From: Hamiltosporidium magnivora
Lineage: Eukaryota; Microsporidia; Dubosqiidae
Reading direction: 5' to 3'
DNA length: 29,226 nt
Assembly (NCBI GenBank): GCA_004325065.1
Contig: PITI01000044.1
Coordinates: 1 to 29,226 of the forward strand
Made by a program: the position numbers and the translations under genes
Part shown: positions 19,739 through 29,226 of the stretch, in pieces
Position numbering within the stretch: the first letter of the stretch is position 1
Layout: each line of letters starts with the position of its first letter
The notes under the pieces: generated by a model
The model's input: only the letters and a program-made list of their open reading frames with translations
Database searches by the model: none
What the model was told of the DNA's origin: nothing

Positions 19739-21359
19739 TCAAATTCTAAGTATTTCACGATCTCTAGATTTGGAGAAATTATAGTTAAAAATACATTATG
19801 ATTTTTTTTTCACAATTGAGGTTATAAACGACATTCGAAACATCTTATACTTGAAAACAATAAAAAGAAGTATTTCTTAGGAGCATAGGGTACAAATTAG
19901 TACAAAAATTATTCGGAGAGATGATCATAATTTCAAAGCAAATTAGAAAGTATGTGCTTCGCATTATGCAACTCAAAGCTCAGAATTTCCGACTATATTT
20001 CTTCGTTTTTTCTCGATATTATTGTTCATCGCATTATTTAGGGCTCCTTAAATTTCCTTTTAAATATACCCATATATGTATCGTACTCTATAGCATATGT
20101 TTGTATCAGCTTAGAATATAAATTTTAGTTATGGTTTATATCTTAAATATCCATTAAAATCTAAATTATCTCAATCGCAGTTGTGCCGCACAGTGAAAAA
20201 TTAAAAAATTGTTCTTTCTATCGCTAACATGTATGAGCAATTTACCCATAGAAATTTAAAACTTTAACCTATGTATTTTGAATTATCTTTCATTTATATT
20301 TGCTGAGTGGATTCTATTTTAAAGTGTTCATCATGTGTGTTTCGGATGTATGTATTTACATTAATCCGATATATTTAAAGAATATTTGCCTTTTTTTTTC
20401 CTGTAACAGTATATCTTATTTGACTTTAACGATCGACTAGGTGAAAATGTTTAGATTTCTTAGTTTTTTTACTTTCTATTATGTTAGTATTTTTAGTGTC
20501 ACCTACGAAGAACAAAGTTTTCAAATACATAATATTCGATATTATTTACTATCATGATTATATTCTAAAAGGTGTTTCAAAGAACCTTGCAGATAATTAC
20601 AGATATGTTTTTGTTTCCTCAAATTTATACACAGCCTAAGTTTTCGGATTTTGCTATCATTTTTAAGTACTATTTCAATATTCTTGCATTTTCTGCTATT
20701 CCCCTAATCTAATCTATATCTAATTATTTCTCGAAATATTGTGTTTAGTCTATTTTTTTATGTTCTTTGTATGGTTTCCTCTAAGGTCAAATTAAATCTA
20801 CATACTGAGATGATCTGTCAAAAATTTCCAAAAAATAGTCTTAATTAAGACGAATAGAAATTTTTTGTAAAAATGCCTTATAAACAGTTCAAATAAAAGT
20901 TTATCATAAAAAAAGGATTTATTATTCTTTTTGTTTCTCTATAATATATGTTTTCTCTCTTCCACAATGAGTTTTAAACAACTGCTTATTTTATGTTTTA
21001 TTAGGGGTATTATTACCGCAATATTATGAATTAGAATATTCAGATATATCTAATATATTGGCAAACTCAATTATATCATCTTTGTTTAAAAAATATTGAT
21101 TTAAGTTTTTTAAAAGAGCATTATAGATTGCATTTGATATATTTGAAATTTTTAGGCGAATATTATTTTCCTAACTGTATTTTAGAGTAAAAAATTTCCT
21201 TGCTTTGTAGGAGACTTCATGTTTAATCCGAAGTTTTTCGGTTATTTTATAAAAAGAGTAACCGCTAGACTGTTTTAATGATTTTGTTGCTGTTATAGAC
21301 TTTATACGATACATAGACCCCGAAATCGCATCTTAATCTCTTACGATAAATACATTTTA

Positions 21360-21760
21360 AAGCTTTCAATCTTCATAGAAGTTAAAACACACCAATCATT
21401 AAATATTTTCTCTATGTTCATCAATAACTGTTGTCTGGTGTGTGATTTTAAGTTAAAATTTATCTTGATCTAGTCTCAATACTAACATCATTATTGATCA
21501 GTTCACACATCTAACTAAATAGACTCTTACTTACTAAATATCTTTGCGACTTACGGATCTGTAAGAAGTTAAAATGTTATACCAATAGCAAAAACCTCCC
21601 CACCCAGACCTTTTAAATATTATGTTTTTTGTATCTTACTGACGTCACGTCTTCTAACCGACTGAGAAAGGCAATTTAAATCTATTTACATGAAAATTAC
21701 TTCCGTGATCAGTCATAGTAGAATCTATTTGGCGTAAAAATTAAATCAAACAGCTTAAAA
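21360..21760 (-). repeat. Dispersed ~0.6 kb repeat, copy C (degraded)
   Basis: This copy lies in the same orientation as copy B. Shared landmarks on the + strand, in order, are CTGTTG-CATGGTGTGTGA-like (CTGTTGTCTGGTGTGTGA), GCGACTTACGGATCTGTAAG, CGTCTTCTAACC-GACTGAG and TTTACATG-AAAATTAC. It is much more AT-rich than copies A and B, as expected of older decay. Confidence 0.55.
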
Positions 21761-23151
21761 AAATCATATTTTAGGATTTTCTCTTCCATATCTAATTACC
21801 TATGAACACGAAAAAATATTCACCGGTAAACCCCGCCAAAAATTTCCCAAAATATTTTCACATGAATTTCCGCCAATCTTTAGTAATAAAATAGTTTTTA
21901 GCTTTCATTTTCTCTTACTACCAATACTACACACATGCACAGTTCCTTAATGATTATAGCGAAACAGAAAATATTTACAGACCAAAGCCAGGATATTTTT
22001 AATAAATGGCTAAATTCATTTGGCGTATATTTCCAAATGAGAATACACGTTTCATTTATATTTCCACGTGGACGCTAAGACCCTACAAACCCTTTAATAT
22101 AGTTTAGCTGTTGTTTTTATGAATGAAGCTGAGCTATTCGTCCAATAGTAACCGATTTTATAAGCTAAAATTTTTTTATAATCTATTAATTTTGCGTTAT
22201 GATCCGAATTAATTAATTATTTGATTTATAGCTATTTTTAACTATTTATAAATTTACTATTGAAATCAATTATAAATAATTTTCTATATTCAATTTTTCT
22301 GAATAATCTCAAACTTTGCTTTTTTAAATATGAAACAATAATATCTTACTAGATTGCAGAGGTTCAAAATAATATTTTTAGGTCAGAGAAAAAAAAATTC
22401 TATTAGTTGTTTGAGGAAATCTAGTAAGCACTGCCCATATCACTTCTTCAGAAGTTTCAAATTTGCTTCCTACAATCTTTCCATCATTTCCTTTTTAAGT
22501 GTATTTCTATTTTTTTATTGTGTATAGAATGAATAGATAAATTAAAATCATGCCAATTTTTTTCAGAGGACAGTTTAAAACAAATAAATCAAAAAATTAT
22601 ACTAAAAATCAAATGCAATTCTAGGATAATTTTTATTATAATTTATATTTTAAGCAAGCTAATTATATATAAAAATCTACTATGTTGAAGTGAGTTGGAA
22701 ATTAAATTTACAAACACTTTATAGTTTCGATCTTTATGATAAATCTTTATCAATTTCTATTTTTGATCTAAATTTATACAAATCTATTAGAACATTTAAA
22801 TATTAAATTAACATTATAATTTAATTTTTTTTCGATTGTTTCATGAATTCTAGAACATTTGTTTTTGTATTTTTTTAGATAAATTTGTTTACGTAATTTT
22901 AATTTTCAGATAAAATTCTAGCAAAATTATGATTTTGAGGCAAAGATACTTTTTTCATATGTTATAAATAGTAAATAATGATAACTAATTTAAATATTTT
23001 CTTATCGATTTATTATCTAAGAAAAATCAATTCGTTATATAATTTTAAATAACCAATAATATTTATCTTTTTTAGGAAATACATTATTTCTTATCGTACA
23101 TCAAACTTTGTGTAAGAAAAAATAATTATAATAAATTGTTGCGAATAAACA

Positions 23152-24399
23152 ATGTGGATGAAAAAAATAAGCAAGAATTTTATATATTCTGTTTTTATCA
23201 TTACATTACTAACAATTACATATGAAATATTCTCTATATCTAAATTTAGATATTCATTGAGCAAAGGTGAGCTTGGAATTGCAACAAATTCAAATACATA
23301 TGTTTACGCATCTAGAAATCCAGAAGAGTTTATTATATCACAGGAAGCAGCATCTAAAAGTAAAATTTTCACAGTTACTATGGATTTTGTAAAGCATTCT
23401 GTTTTGGTAGCAATAGCACTTCTGTTTTTGGATTCAAATCTACAACGTATGATGCTCAAATTAGCAGAAAAGCGAGTTACACTTGTAAAATCGGGTTTCC
23501 GAGATTTAAAAAAGCCAGAAATCAATTTTGTGTGTCTACTTTATTCATTTTATTTGATTACTATTTTTGTGGTTGGATTGCTCACAGCCAAATCTTATGC
23601 CATTGAAAAAATATTGAAATGTTTTGGTTTTTTTGTTGCTTTTTATCTTTTACTGGCACCTGTACTTGTTTTTATAACTTATATTTTGCTTTCGAAGTTT
23701 CATAAGAAATTTATTATCGCATGCTTCATTGCGTATGCTATAAAAGTGTTGCCAGATATATTAATTCAAGATAAAGTTGATTACACAAAAATGACAAAAA
23801 TGGATATTAATGAATTTCCGGAGAATATACAAGAGGTATTGATAAAATATGACCTTCAAGATCGTGTTTATAAAGAAATATTTCCAGGGAAAGAAATAAA
23901 TGCCGCTTTGATTGGATACGGTGACGGTAAAAGAATGGAAATATACGGAAACTATGATGAATTTGATCAGGAACAACTTTATTCTGTATTTCTTCACGAG
24001 GTAGGTCATGCAAAAGAAAATAGTTTATTGCGAAAAACAATAATATATTTTATCGTTTTGGTTTTGGAAATGCTCGTTTTTCTGTTTCTTTACGATAGAG
24101 TTTCGTCAAAATTTTCTAATCAAGACATTTCATATTTTACAGCATTTCTTGTATTGGCATTTATATATCGAGTTCTACTAAGACAATGGCTATTTTCCAT
24201 TTATAAGCTAGGTTCACAAATATCGGAAATTAATTCGGATTTATTTGCCAAACAATATGGATACGACGAATATCTCGCAAATACCCTTTATGATATAGGA
24301 ATACAGTCTTCAGACTACCTATTTCCTACCGTAATATACAATTCGCTTAGAAGCGGGCATCCTTCCTTATACTCTAGAATAGAATATTTAAATGGCTGA
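23152..24399 (+). CDS. Ste24-type CAAX prenyl endopeptidase, divergent paralogue 1
   Basis: A multi-pass membrane zinc metalloprotease of family M48 (Ste24/ZMPSTE24), which in the ER and nuclear envelope cleaves the last three residues from farnesylated CAAX proteins. It has 415 residues (yeast and human enzymes about 450-475). The HExxH site is LHEVGH with the motif at 282-286. The third zinc ligand is E359 with D363 (SEINSDLFAKQYG), and the terminal HPSLYSR (403-409) matches the family's HPxxxxRxxxL. Hydrophobic spans occur near 11-28, 82-94, 128-143, 157-180, 187-200, 297-314 and 328-342. The RR before the Glu in most members is replaced by SQIS, and the N-terminal YRQ signature is missing, so it is the more diverged of the two paralogues here. 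The start is the first ATG, with another two codons on. Substrates are unknown. Confidence 0.85.
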   Translation: MWMKKISKNFIYSVFIITLLTITYEIFSISKFRYSLSKGELGIATNSNTYVYASRNPEEFIISQEAASKSKIFTVTMDFVKHSVLVAIALLFLDSNLQRMMLKLAEKRVTLVKSGFRDLKKPEINFVCLLYSFYLITIFVVGLLTAKSYAIEKILKCFGFFVAFYLLLAPVLVFITYILLSKFHKKFIIACFIAYAIKVLPDILIQDKVDYTKMTKMDINEFPENIQEVLIKYDLQDRVYKEIFPGKEINAALIGYGDGKRMEIYGNYDEFDQEQLYSVFLHEVGHAKENSLLRKTIIYFIVLVLEMLVFLFLYDRVSSKFSNQDISYFTAFLVLAFIYRVLLRQWLFSIYKLGSQISEINSDLFAKQYGYDEYLANTLYDIGIQSSDYLFPTVIYNSLRSGHPSLYSRIEYLNG

Positions 24400-25270
24400 T
24401 TATTACCTTATTTAGACAAATAAAATAAAATGGATGTATTTATTGCAATAAAGTATATATTAAATATATTTATACAATAAATTCATTAACTGATATCTAT
24501 AAAATAAATCAAACAAATATTTTAAAACTAACCATTTTTTTCTAATCGGTTTTTATTTTATATTATTATTTAAATGGTATTTTTTGCCACATTTTAAGGT
24601 AATAAAATACTAAAAATCAAGTAAATACATGATTCTTATAAATTTTAAGTCTTACTGCTAATTGATATAAAATTCATATATTTTTAGTCTTTCTAACTGT
24701 ATTGTTTAATATTAAAAACAACTATCAGATATCTCAACAGTTTCATATTCAGAAAGATGTATTTCAAATTTCTTGAAAAGTACATTTGAATTTTTTTTGA
24801 ACAAAAAACCAGATTAAATTGTTGACTTAAAAATTTCTATTTTACAATAAAAATTAGACAAATAAAGGTGCATTGAATAACAAGATTAATAATCATCTAA
24901 GTTTGGTAAATACGTAAATATATTATAAAGTATAATTTATAAATCATATTGCTTTTCTTAAGTCTCTATTGACTTATTCAAAGTATCATTCTATAAATAT
25001 GTAAAGTTTAAGTTGTTAAACCACTAAAAAAGGCAATAATTGTTTCAAAAATGATTGTGGTTTAATTTCCAAGCATATTTTTAAACTTGTTACATATAAG
25101 AAGAATATTTGAATTAAGAAATACAAATACACGCATTCATATTTTGATGTATATAAATATTAATGTACCAATAATGTATTTGTATTTCAATTAAAAGATA
25201 TGTTGATTAAATAATCTAAGAAATAGAAATATTTTTTTAAAAAATATTTTTTACCGCACTACCATATAAA
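24400..25270. other. AT-rich spacer between protease 1 and Prp31
   Basis: 870 bases of AT-rich sequence with no open frame worth calling on either strand and no clear repeat. It must hold the promoter of the Prp31-like gene. The only C-bearing motifs near that start are ACCGC and TACC, within 20 bases of the ATG. Confidence 0.5.
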
Positions 25271-26029
25271 ATGGAAGATATGTGCAACAAACTTTTATCA
25301 TTACGGAAACAAGAAATTGAAATAAGATCTAAAATTTCACTAAATTTTCCAATGTCACTTTTAAAAAGAATTGTAAAATCAGAAGAAAATGCGATTTTGA
25401 ACCAAGAAAATAATTATTGCAATTCATATTCTATTCTAGAAATGTTGGAATATAAAAAATTTAAAAATATATATTTTGAGATGAATTTTGATGAAAAGCG
25501 AAATGTGTTGGAAATTTTTGATAAATTAACTGAAATTGAAACAGAAAAAGAAGAATTATTTTTAGCGAACAAAGAATTGTTAGAAAAAAACTATTACAAT
25601 CTAAATAATATATTAGGACCGAAAATCTTGTTTAATTTGCTTTATTATGTTGATTTTAAGTCACTTGTTTACAAAACTTCCAATGAATTTAGAAACATTC
25701 TAATGAAATGTGACATTCAGAACCATTTGTTGTTTCTAGAGCTTGATAAATCGAAGAAAAACCAATTATTGCGAATAATTTCTAACAAGGCCTGTATTGC
25801 AGCCAAATTAGATTATTTTGGAAGTAAAAAAATTGATTTCTTATCGGAAATAAAGATTTTCTTTAAAGAAAAAGTAGAACCAAAAAAAGATGAAAAACCT
25901 CTTCCGATCCCGATAAAGCCGCCAAAAAGACAAAGAGGTGGTAGAAAATTTAGAAAGATTAAAAATAAAATAAAAAAACGAATTGAATATTCAACTCGCC
26001 AACTAAATAAAGATGAATTTGATTTGTAA
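25271..26029 (+). CDS. PRP31: Prp31-like U4/U6 snRNP protein, shortened
   Basis: A nuclear spliceosomal protein that binds the 15.5K-U4 RNA complex through its Nop domain and holds the tri-snRNP together. The strongest match is the C-terminal part: KACIAAKLDYF (residues 172-182) corresponds to the family's AKCTLAARVDSF, and KPLPIPIKPPKRQRGGRKFRKIKNKIK corresponds to the conserved basic stretch (KPLPAP...KKRGGRRYRKMKER). Residues 88-135 match the coiled-coil arm and the start of the Nop domain (NLNNILGPK resembles NLSAIVGAS). It is 252 residues against about 500 in other eukaryotes, lacking much of the N-terminus and all of the C-terminal tail. The start is the first ATG. It is followed by the second protease after 106 bases on the same strand. 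Its presence implies that splicing persists in this organism. Confidence 0.75.
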   Translation: MEDMCNKLLSLRKQEIEIRSKISLNFPMSLLKRIVKSEENAILNQENNYCNSYSILEMLEYKKFKNIYFEMNFDEKRNVLEIFDKLTEIETEKEELFLANKELLEKNYYNLNNILGPKILFNLLYYVDFKSLVYKTSNEFRNILMKCDIQNHLLFLELDKSKKNQLLRIISNKACIAAKLDYFGSKKIDFLSEIKIFFKEKVEPKKDEKPLPIPIKPPKRQRGGRKFRKIKNKIKKRIEYSTRQLNKDEFDL

Positions 26030-26135
26030 TTGAGATTAATTAAATAATATTAACGAATAATTTTTATCTAATTAAGAATTCTATTGGAGGAAATCTCCTT
26101 TACATTAAATATCTTGGATCGTTTTTTAATATACA

Positions 26136-27377
26136 ATGGTACTCATTATATTACTAATAGTGAACACTATTCTTATCAGTTCGGTATATTTGAATGAAAT
26201 ATGGTGTTCTTTCAAATATAGACAGTATATTACAAAAAATATGAATCCATTTCCCGATACCACACTTTTATATATACTTTCTCAATCTTATGGCCAAGAT
26301 TTCTTTGATTACCAAAAAATTGCAATAAAATTGAATTTTCTTACAGTTAGCTATGAAATGACAAATCTTTTATTGTCATTTGCAATATCCGGATTTTTCT
26401 TATCAAATTTTTTTATAGATTTTATTCTAAATTGCGGCGAAAAGCTTTTTCAAAAATCCAATAAGAAAGATATTTTTGGATTACCAATTAAGGAAATATT
26501 TCTAATATTCGTATTATACATATTTATTTGCTTCAAATTTTTGATAATATTTATTATTAGATATATAACAGGAAATTTATTTTCAGAAACTGCAACAGAA
26601 TATTTATTTGAAGAAATCAATATTTTCTACTTTTTTTTCCCGTTATTAATGGCTATCGGAGTACTTATACCAAAAAAATTCCATAAAATATTAATTATTT
26701 GTTATTTCGTAATCCCGCTTGGCTTCAACATACATGATATGATTAAAACAAACGACGTGAATTTAAACATATTTGAGAAAGTAGACATAGAAAAATTAGA
26801 AAAAACTTTAAAAGACACTGTTAACAAATATAATTTAAATGGTAAAATTTACCAAGAAAAAAATGATACCGGATTGCCAAACGGGAAAACATGTGGGCAT
26901 TTCAATAAATACATTATTTTTTTATACGGAAGGGATCCTGAAGATACAAGTAAAATTTGCCATGGAATTCTTGCACACGAGATAGGTCATGTAGAAGATG
27001 TTTCTTGTCTGAAAAAAAACTGCTTCAATATATTTACAACACTTGTTGAATGTTCCGTAGCTTTACTAACATATACAAATATTTTACCGCTCTATTCCGA
27101 TAAAATTTCAGAATTTACCGCATTCTCTATTCTATCTTTGATTTATATTCAAACATTACATCAAATAATAGAAACTTCACACAATTTAGTTGCAAGAAGA
27201 ACAGAAGTAAATGCAGATAAATTTGCAAAAAATCTGGGATACGGGGAAAACGTTATCAAAGAACTTTTCTATTTAGAACACAAAAGTTGCTTATATCCAT
27301 GGAACAGCAATCTATATTGCCTACTAAAGAAAGTACACCCTTCTCTTTATTCAAGACAAAAATGGCTTTTGGATTAG
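26136..27377 (+). CDS. Ste24-type CAAX prenyl endopeptidase, paralogue 2
   Basis: A second integral-membrane M48 protease, 413 residues. It keeps more of the family signature than its neighbour: an N-terminal YRQY (28-31) as in yeast Ste24, the zinc site HEIGH (281-285), and ARRTEVNADKFAKNLG with E357 and D361. The terminal HPSLYSR (401-407) is identical to that of paralogue 1. Membrane segments are visible near 3-18, 75-95, 119-142, 163-178, 186-198, 299-315 and 326-342. The region ahead of HEIGH has PNGKTCGH where the family usually carries HSNAY, so substrate binding may be altered. The start is the ATG 106 bases after the Prp31 stop; no C- or G-triplet lies close. Likely the conventional enzyme of the pair, with paralogue 1 specialised. 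Confidence 0.85.
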   Translation: MVLIILLIVNTILISSVYLNEIWCSFKYRQYITKNMNPFPDTTLLYILSQSYGQDFFDYQKIAIKLNFLTVSYEMTNLLLSFAISGFFLSNFFIDFILNCGEKLFQKSNKKDIFGLPIKEIFLIFVLYIFICFKFLIIFIIRYITGNLFSETATEYLFEEINIFYFFFPLLMAIGVLIPKKFHKILIICYFVIPLGFNIHDMIKTNDVNLNIFEKVDIEKLEKTLKDTVNKYNLNGKIYQEKNDTGLPNGKTCGHFNKYIIFLYGRDPEDTSKICHGILAHEIGHVEDVSCLKKNCFNIFTTLVECSVALLTYTNILPLYSDKISEFTAFSILSLIYIQTLHQIIETSHNLVARRTEVNADKFAKNLGYGENVIKELFYLEHKSCLYPWNSNLYCLLKKVHPSLYSRQKWLLD

Positions 27378-29226
27378 CTGAACTACAAATTTTTATGATT
27401 TTATAAATGTATTCTATATTTCTATTCAAAAAACATTTTATTAATTTCTATTTTATATATATTTTCAATTACAAAACATCTTCAAAAATTACGTTATATA
27501 TGCAATAACTATTTTTAGAAAACCAAATATAAATCAAATCTGTTTGCATTCAAAGTTTAAATAAAATATTTAACTTTTTTATATTTTTTACTTTTCTTAA
27601 AAATTAAAATCTATATTTTCTATCTAAAATCTAAAGTTATAAATGTGAAAATTTAACTCATGAGATGTATTTAGTTGTAAGCAATAGCTTGTCATTCTAA
27701 TGATAGCAATTAATTTATTATTTTGTTTACTATTTGTATTCAAACACAGTTTTTTTACAAATTAAATTTAATTAAATACATTTGTATATATCGTTAAATA
27801 TATTTTTATTTTCGGCCTAATATTAACCTTGTATTTTAATTAGTTTTTTCATTATATTGCATTACTTGATTTACTAAAAAAAAAGCAAACAAAAATATTT
27901 CAATCTTTGGTCTTAAACGCTTCACTGATAATTATCAAAGATATTCATAAGAATTTAAATTTGTAAACTAACACATATAAAAACATACAATATTCTATGT
28001 TTAATAAGCTATAAATTGTATTACTTAAACTTATCTTTTTTAAGAAAAATGTTCAAATTAATTCAGAAACAATATTTTTTAAATTGTAAATTTACTGTAA
28101 AATTTTTAGTATAAAATATAATATTTCATTTCTATTTTAAAAATTCAAGATTAAATTATTTTGATTCTTGTTGGTGTATTATATGCCCAGTTTTATAACT
28201 GATTACATCACTCGGCTTTTTTTTGATTTAAATTCTATTATAATTTTATTTTTCATTTAAAAATTTGAAAATCTCATAAATATATGTTATAGATTCTCCT
28301 TATTTGTTTTAATAAAGAACTAATAATTCAAAAACGTAAAATAATTTACAATTATTGTCTCTTGTATCTTTATTTGAACATAAGAGTATTTTCTTAAAAT
28401 AGTAAAGTAAGAATATTCCTTTTATAGAAAGATTAAATCCAATTTTAATGATTTCTTTCATGATTGAACATAACTTAAATTTACCGGTCTATTATTAGTA
28501 TCTACTAAAGAATAAAGAAATCTGATTTTTGTATTTAAATAATTCATATTTCATTTTTTAAAAAAAACCAAATCTACAAAATGAATTCTATTGAAATGTT
28601 TAATTATTTGTGATAGAAAATTTTTAGATCGTTTAAAATATGAAATTAACCTGCAAACTTATACAATTGCGTCGCAATCCTTAAGAGCACAAGCCTCATT
28701 CACCATCCATCTTCATCTATCAAGATTCTGATTTTAATTTCATCTACACCGAGACCAGATGGGTATTTTCTTAACTCCATAAGGCAATCCGGTTTCTGAA
28801 GATCTGGTTTTGAAATTTAACCATTTTATAATAATTTATTTTGGATTTCATTTTGACATTTGTTTATATAACTTGTCCATCAATTCCCATTTTTTGATAT
28901 TAACACAGATTAGAATCAGTTTGTAGCTTAGCCATATTTTTTGTTAAACATTCATAAATTTTTATGATAAGTTTAAATAAAATATTAATATATTTGATCT
29001 GCTGTATAAAGAGTTTAGCAACCCGAAAGCCAAATAAAAATTATAACAGTAAAATATGCCATCTAGTTTCATCAAAATATACTGCCACAATCAACTTAAA
29101 GAGTATATTAAATTAAAAGATATCTTTTGTATCAATACTATTAAATTAATTTACTTTCAATTCTTTGGTAGACAAAAGACTTATAAAATTGTAAGTTTTT
29201 CTGTAAAAAAATTGTTTCAATTATTT
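27378..29226. other. AT-rich right-hand spacer
   Basis: 1.85 kb without a convincing gene. One patch at 28660-28815 is clearly GC-richer and has a minus-strand frame of about 40 codons (containing MELRKYPSGLGVDE) that is interrupted by a stop and continues. It has no recognised family and may be another transposon fossil. The rest is homopolymer-rich AT spacer. Confidence 0.45.

Larger units (their letters stand above)
12714..23151. other. 10.4 kb gene-free region of decayed mobile DNA
   Basis: No intact gene. Individually listed are repeat copies B and C, two non-LTR fossils, a retropepsin-like frame and a Ty3/gypsy-like fossil. The stretches 14.45-15.99, 17.4-19.49, 19.74-21.36 and 22.1-23.15 kb hold only short frames with stops. 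These are slightly GC-richer than the pure spacers elsewhere, probably because they are further unrecognisable transposon remains. Confidence 0.55.

Noticed and set aside
23304..24040. Three minus-strand frames of 73-82 codons inside protease paralogue 1
   Set aside because: Shadows of the plus-strand Ste24 gene, which has clear catalytic motifs.
1..29226. CRISPR array, prokaryotic operon or defence island
   Set aside because: Repeats here are long tandem units without regular spacers, and every recognisable gene is eukaryotic.

Overview
The window looks like a piece of a gene-sparse, very AT-rich microsporidian nuclear genome. The basis is that the recognisable proteins are eukaryotic but short versions of their families: an eIF2B gamma-like subunit of 382 residues, an AP-complex sigma subunit, a Prp31 of only 252 residues, an Ipa1/UBE3D-like protein and two Ste24-type CAAX proteases. 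All are intronless. Several start codons have a CCC- or GGG-type motif within about 15 bases upstream, as described for microsporidia. Species cannot be told; a large, repeat-bearing genome is implied by the low gene density (about 30% coding).

Layout. Left part (1-12.7 kb): eIF2B gamma (+), a Ser/Asn/Arg-rich triple-membrane-segment protein (-), an AP sigma subunit (+) with a small membrane protein behind it (+), an Ipa1/UBE3D-like protein (+), and a secreted-protein gene (-) broken by a one-base frameshift. Between them lie long AT-rich spacers with four sets of 66-80 bp tandem repeats, one copy of a dispersed 0.6 kb repeat, a GC-rich hairpin cluster and a Tc1/mariner-like transposase fossil.

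Middle part (12.9-22.1 kb): no intact gene. It is a graveyard of decayed mobile DNA: two more copies of the dispersed repeat, two fossils of the C-terminal restriction-like endonuclease region of a non-LTR retrotransposon in opposite orientations, a possible retropepsin frame and a possible Ty3/gypsy reverse-transcriptase fossil. These calls come from reading short protein motifs by eye and are graded accordingly.

Right part (23.1-27.4 kb): three genes on the + strand, Ste24 paralogue 1, Prp31, Ste24 paralogue 2. The two proteases share the HExxH zinc site, the downstream Glu/Asp pair and an HPSLYSR motif, but differ strongly elsewhere, so they are old duplicates. The last 1.8 kb is AT-rich spacer.

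The genes serve unrelated housekeeping tasks (translation initiation, vesicle coats, RNA processing, prenyl-protein maturation), and the order suggests no operon or pathway. I found no defence system, CRISPR, rRNA or convincing tRNA. The most interesting items are the protease pair, the structured dispersed repeat and the frameshifted secreted protein.
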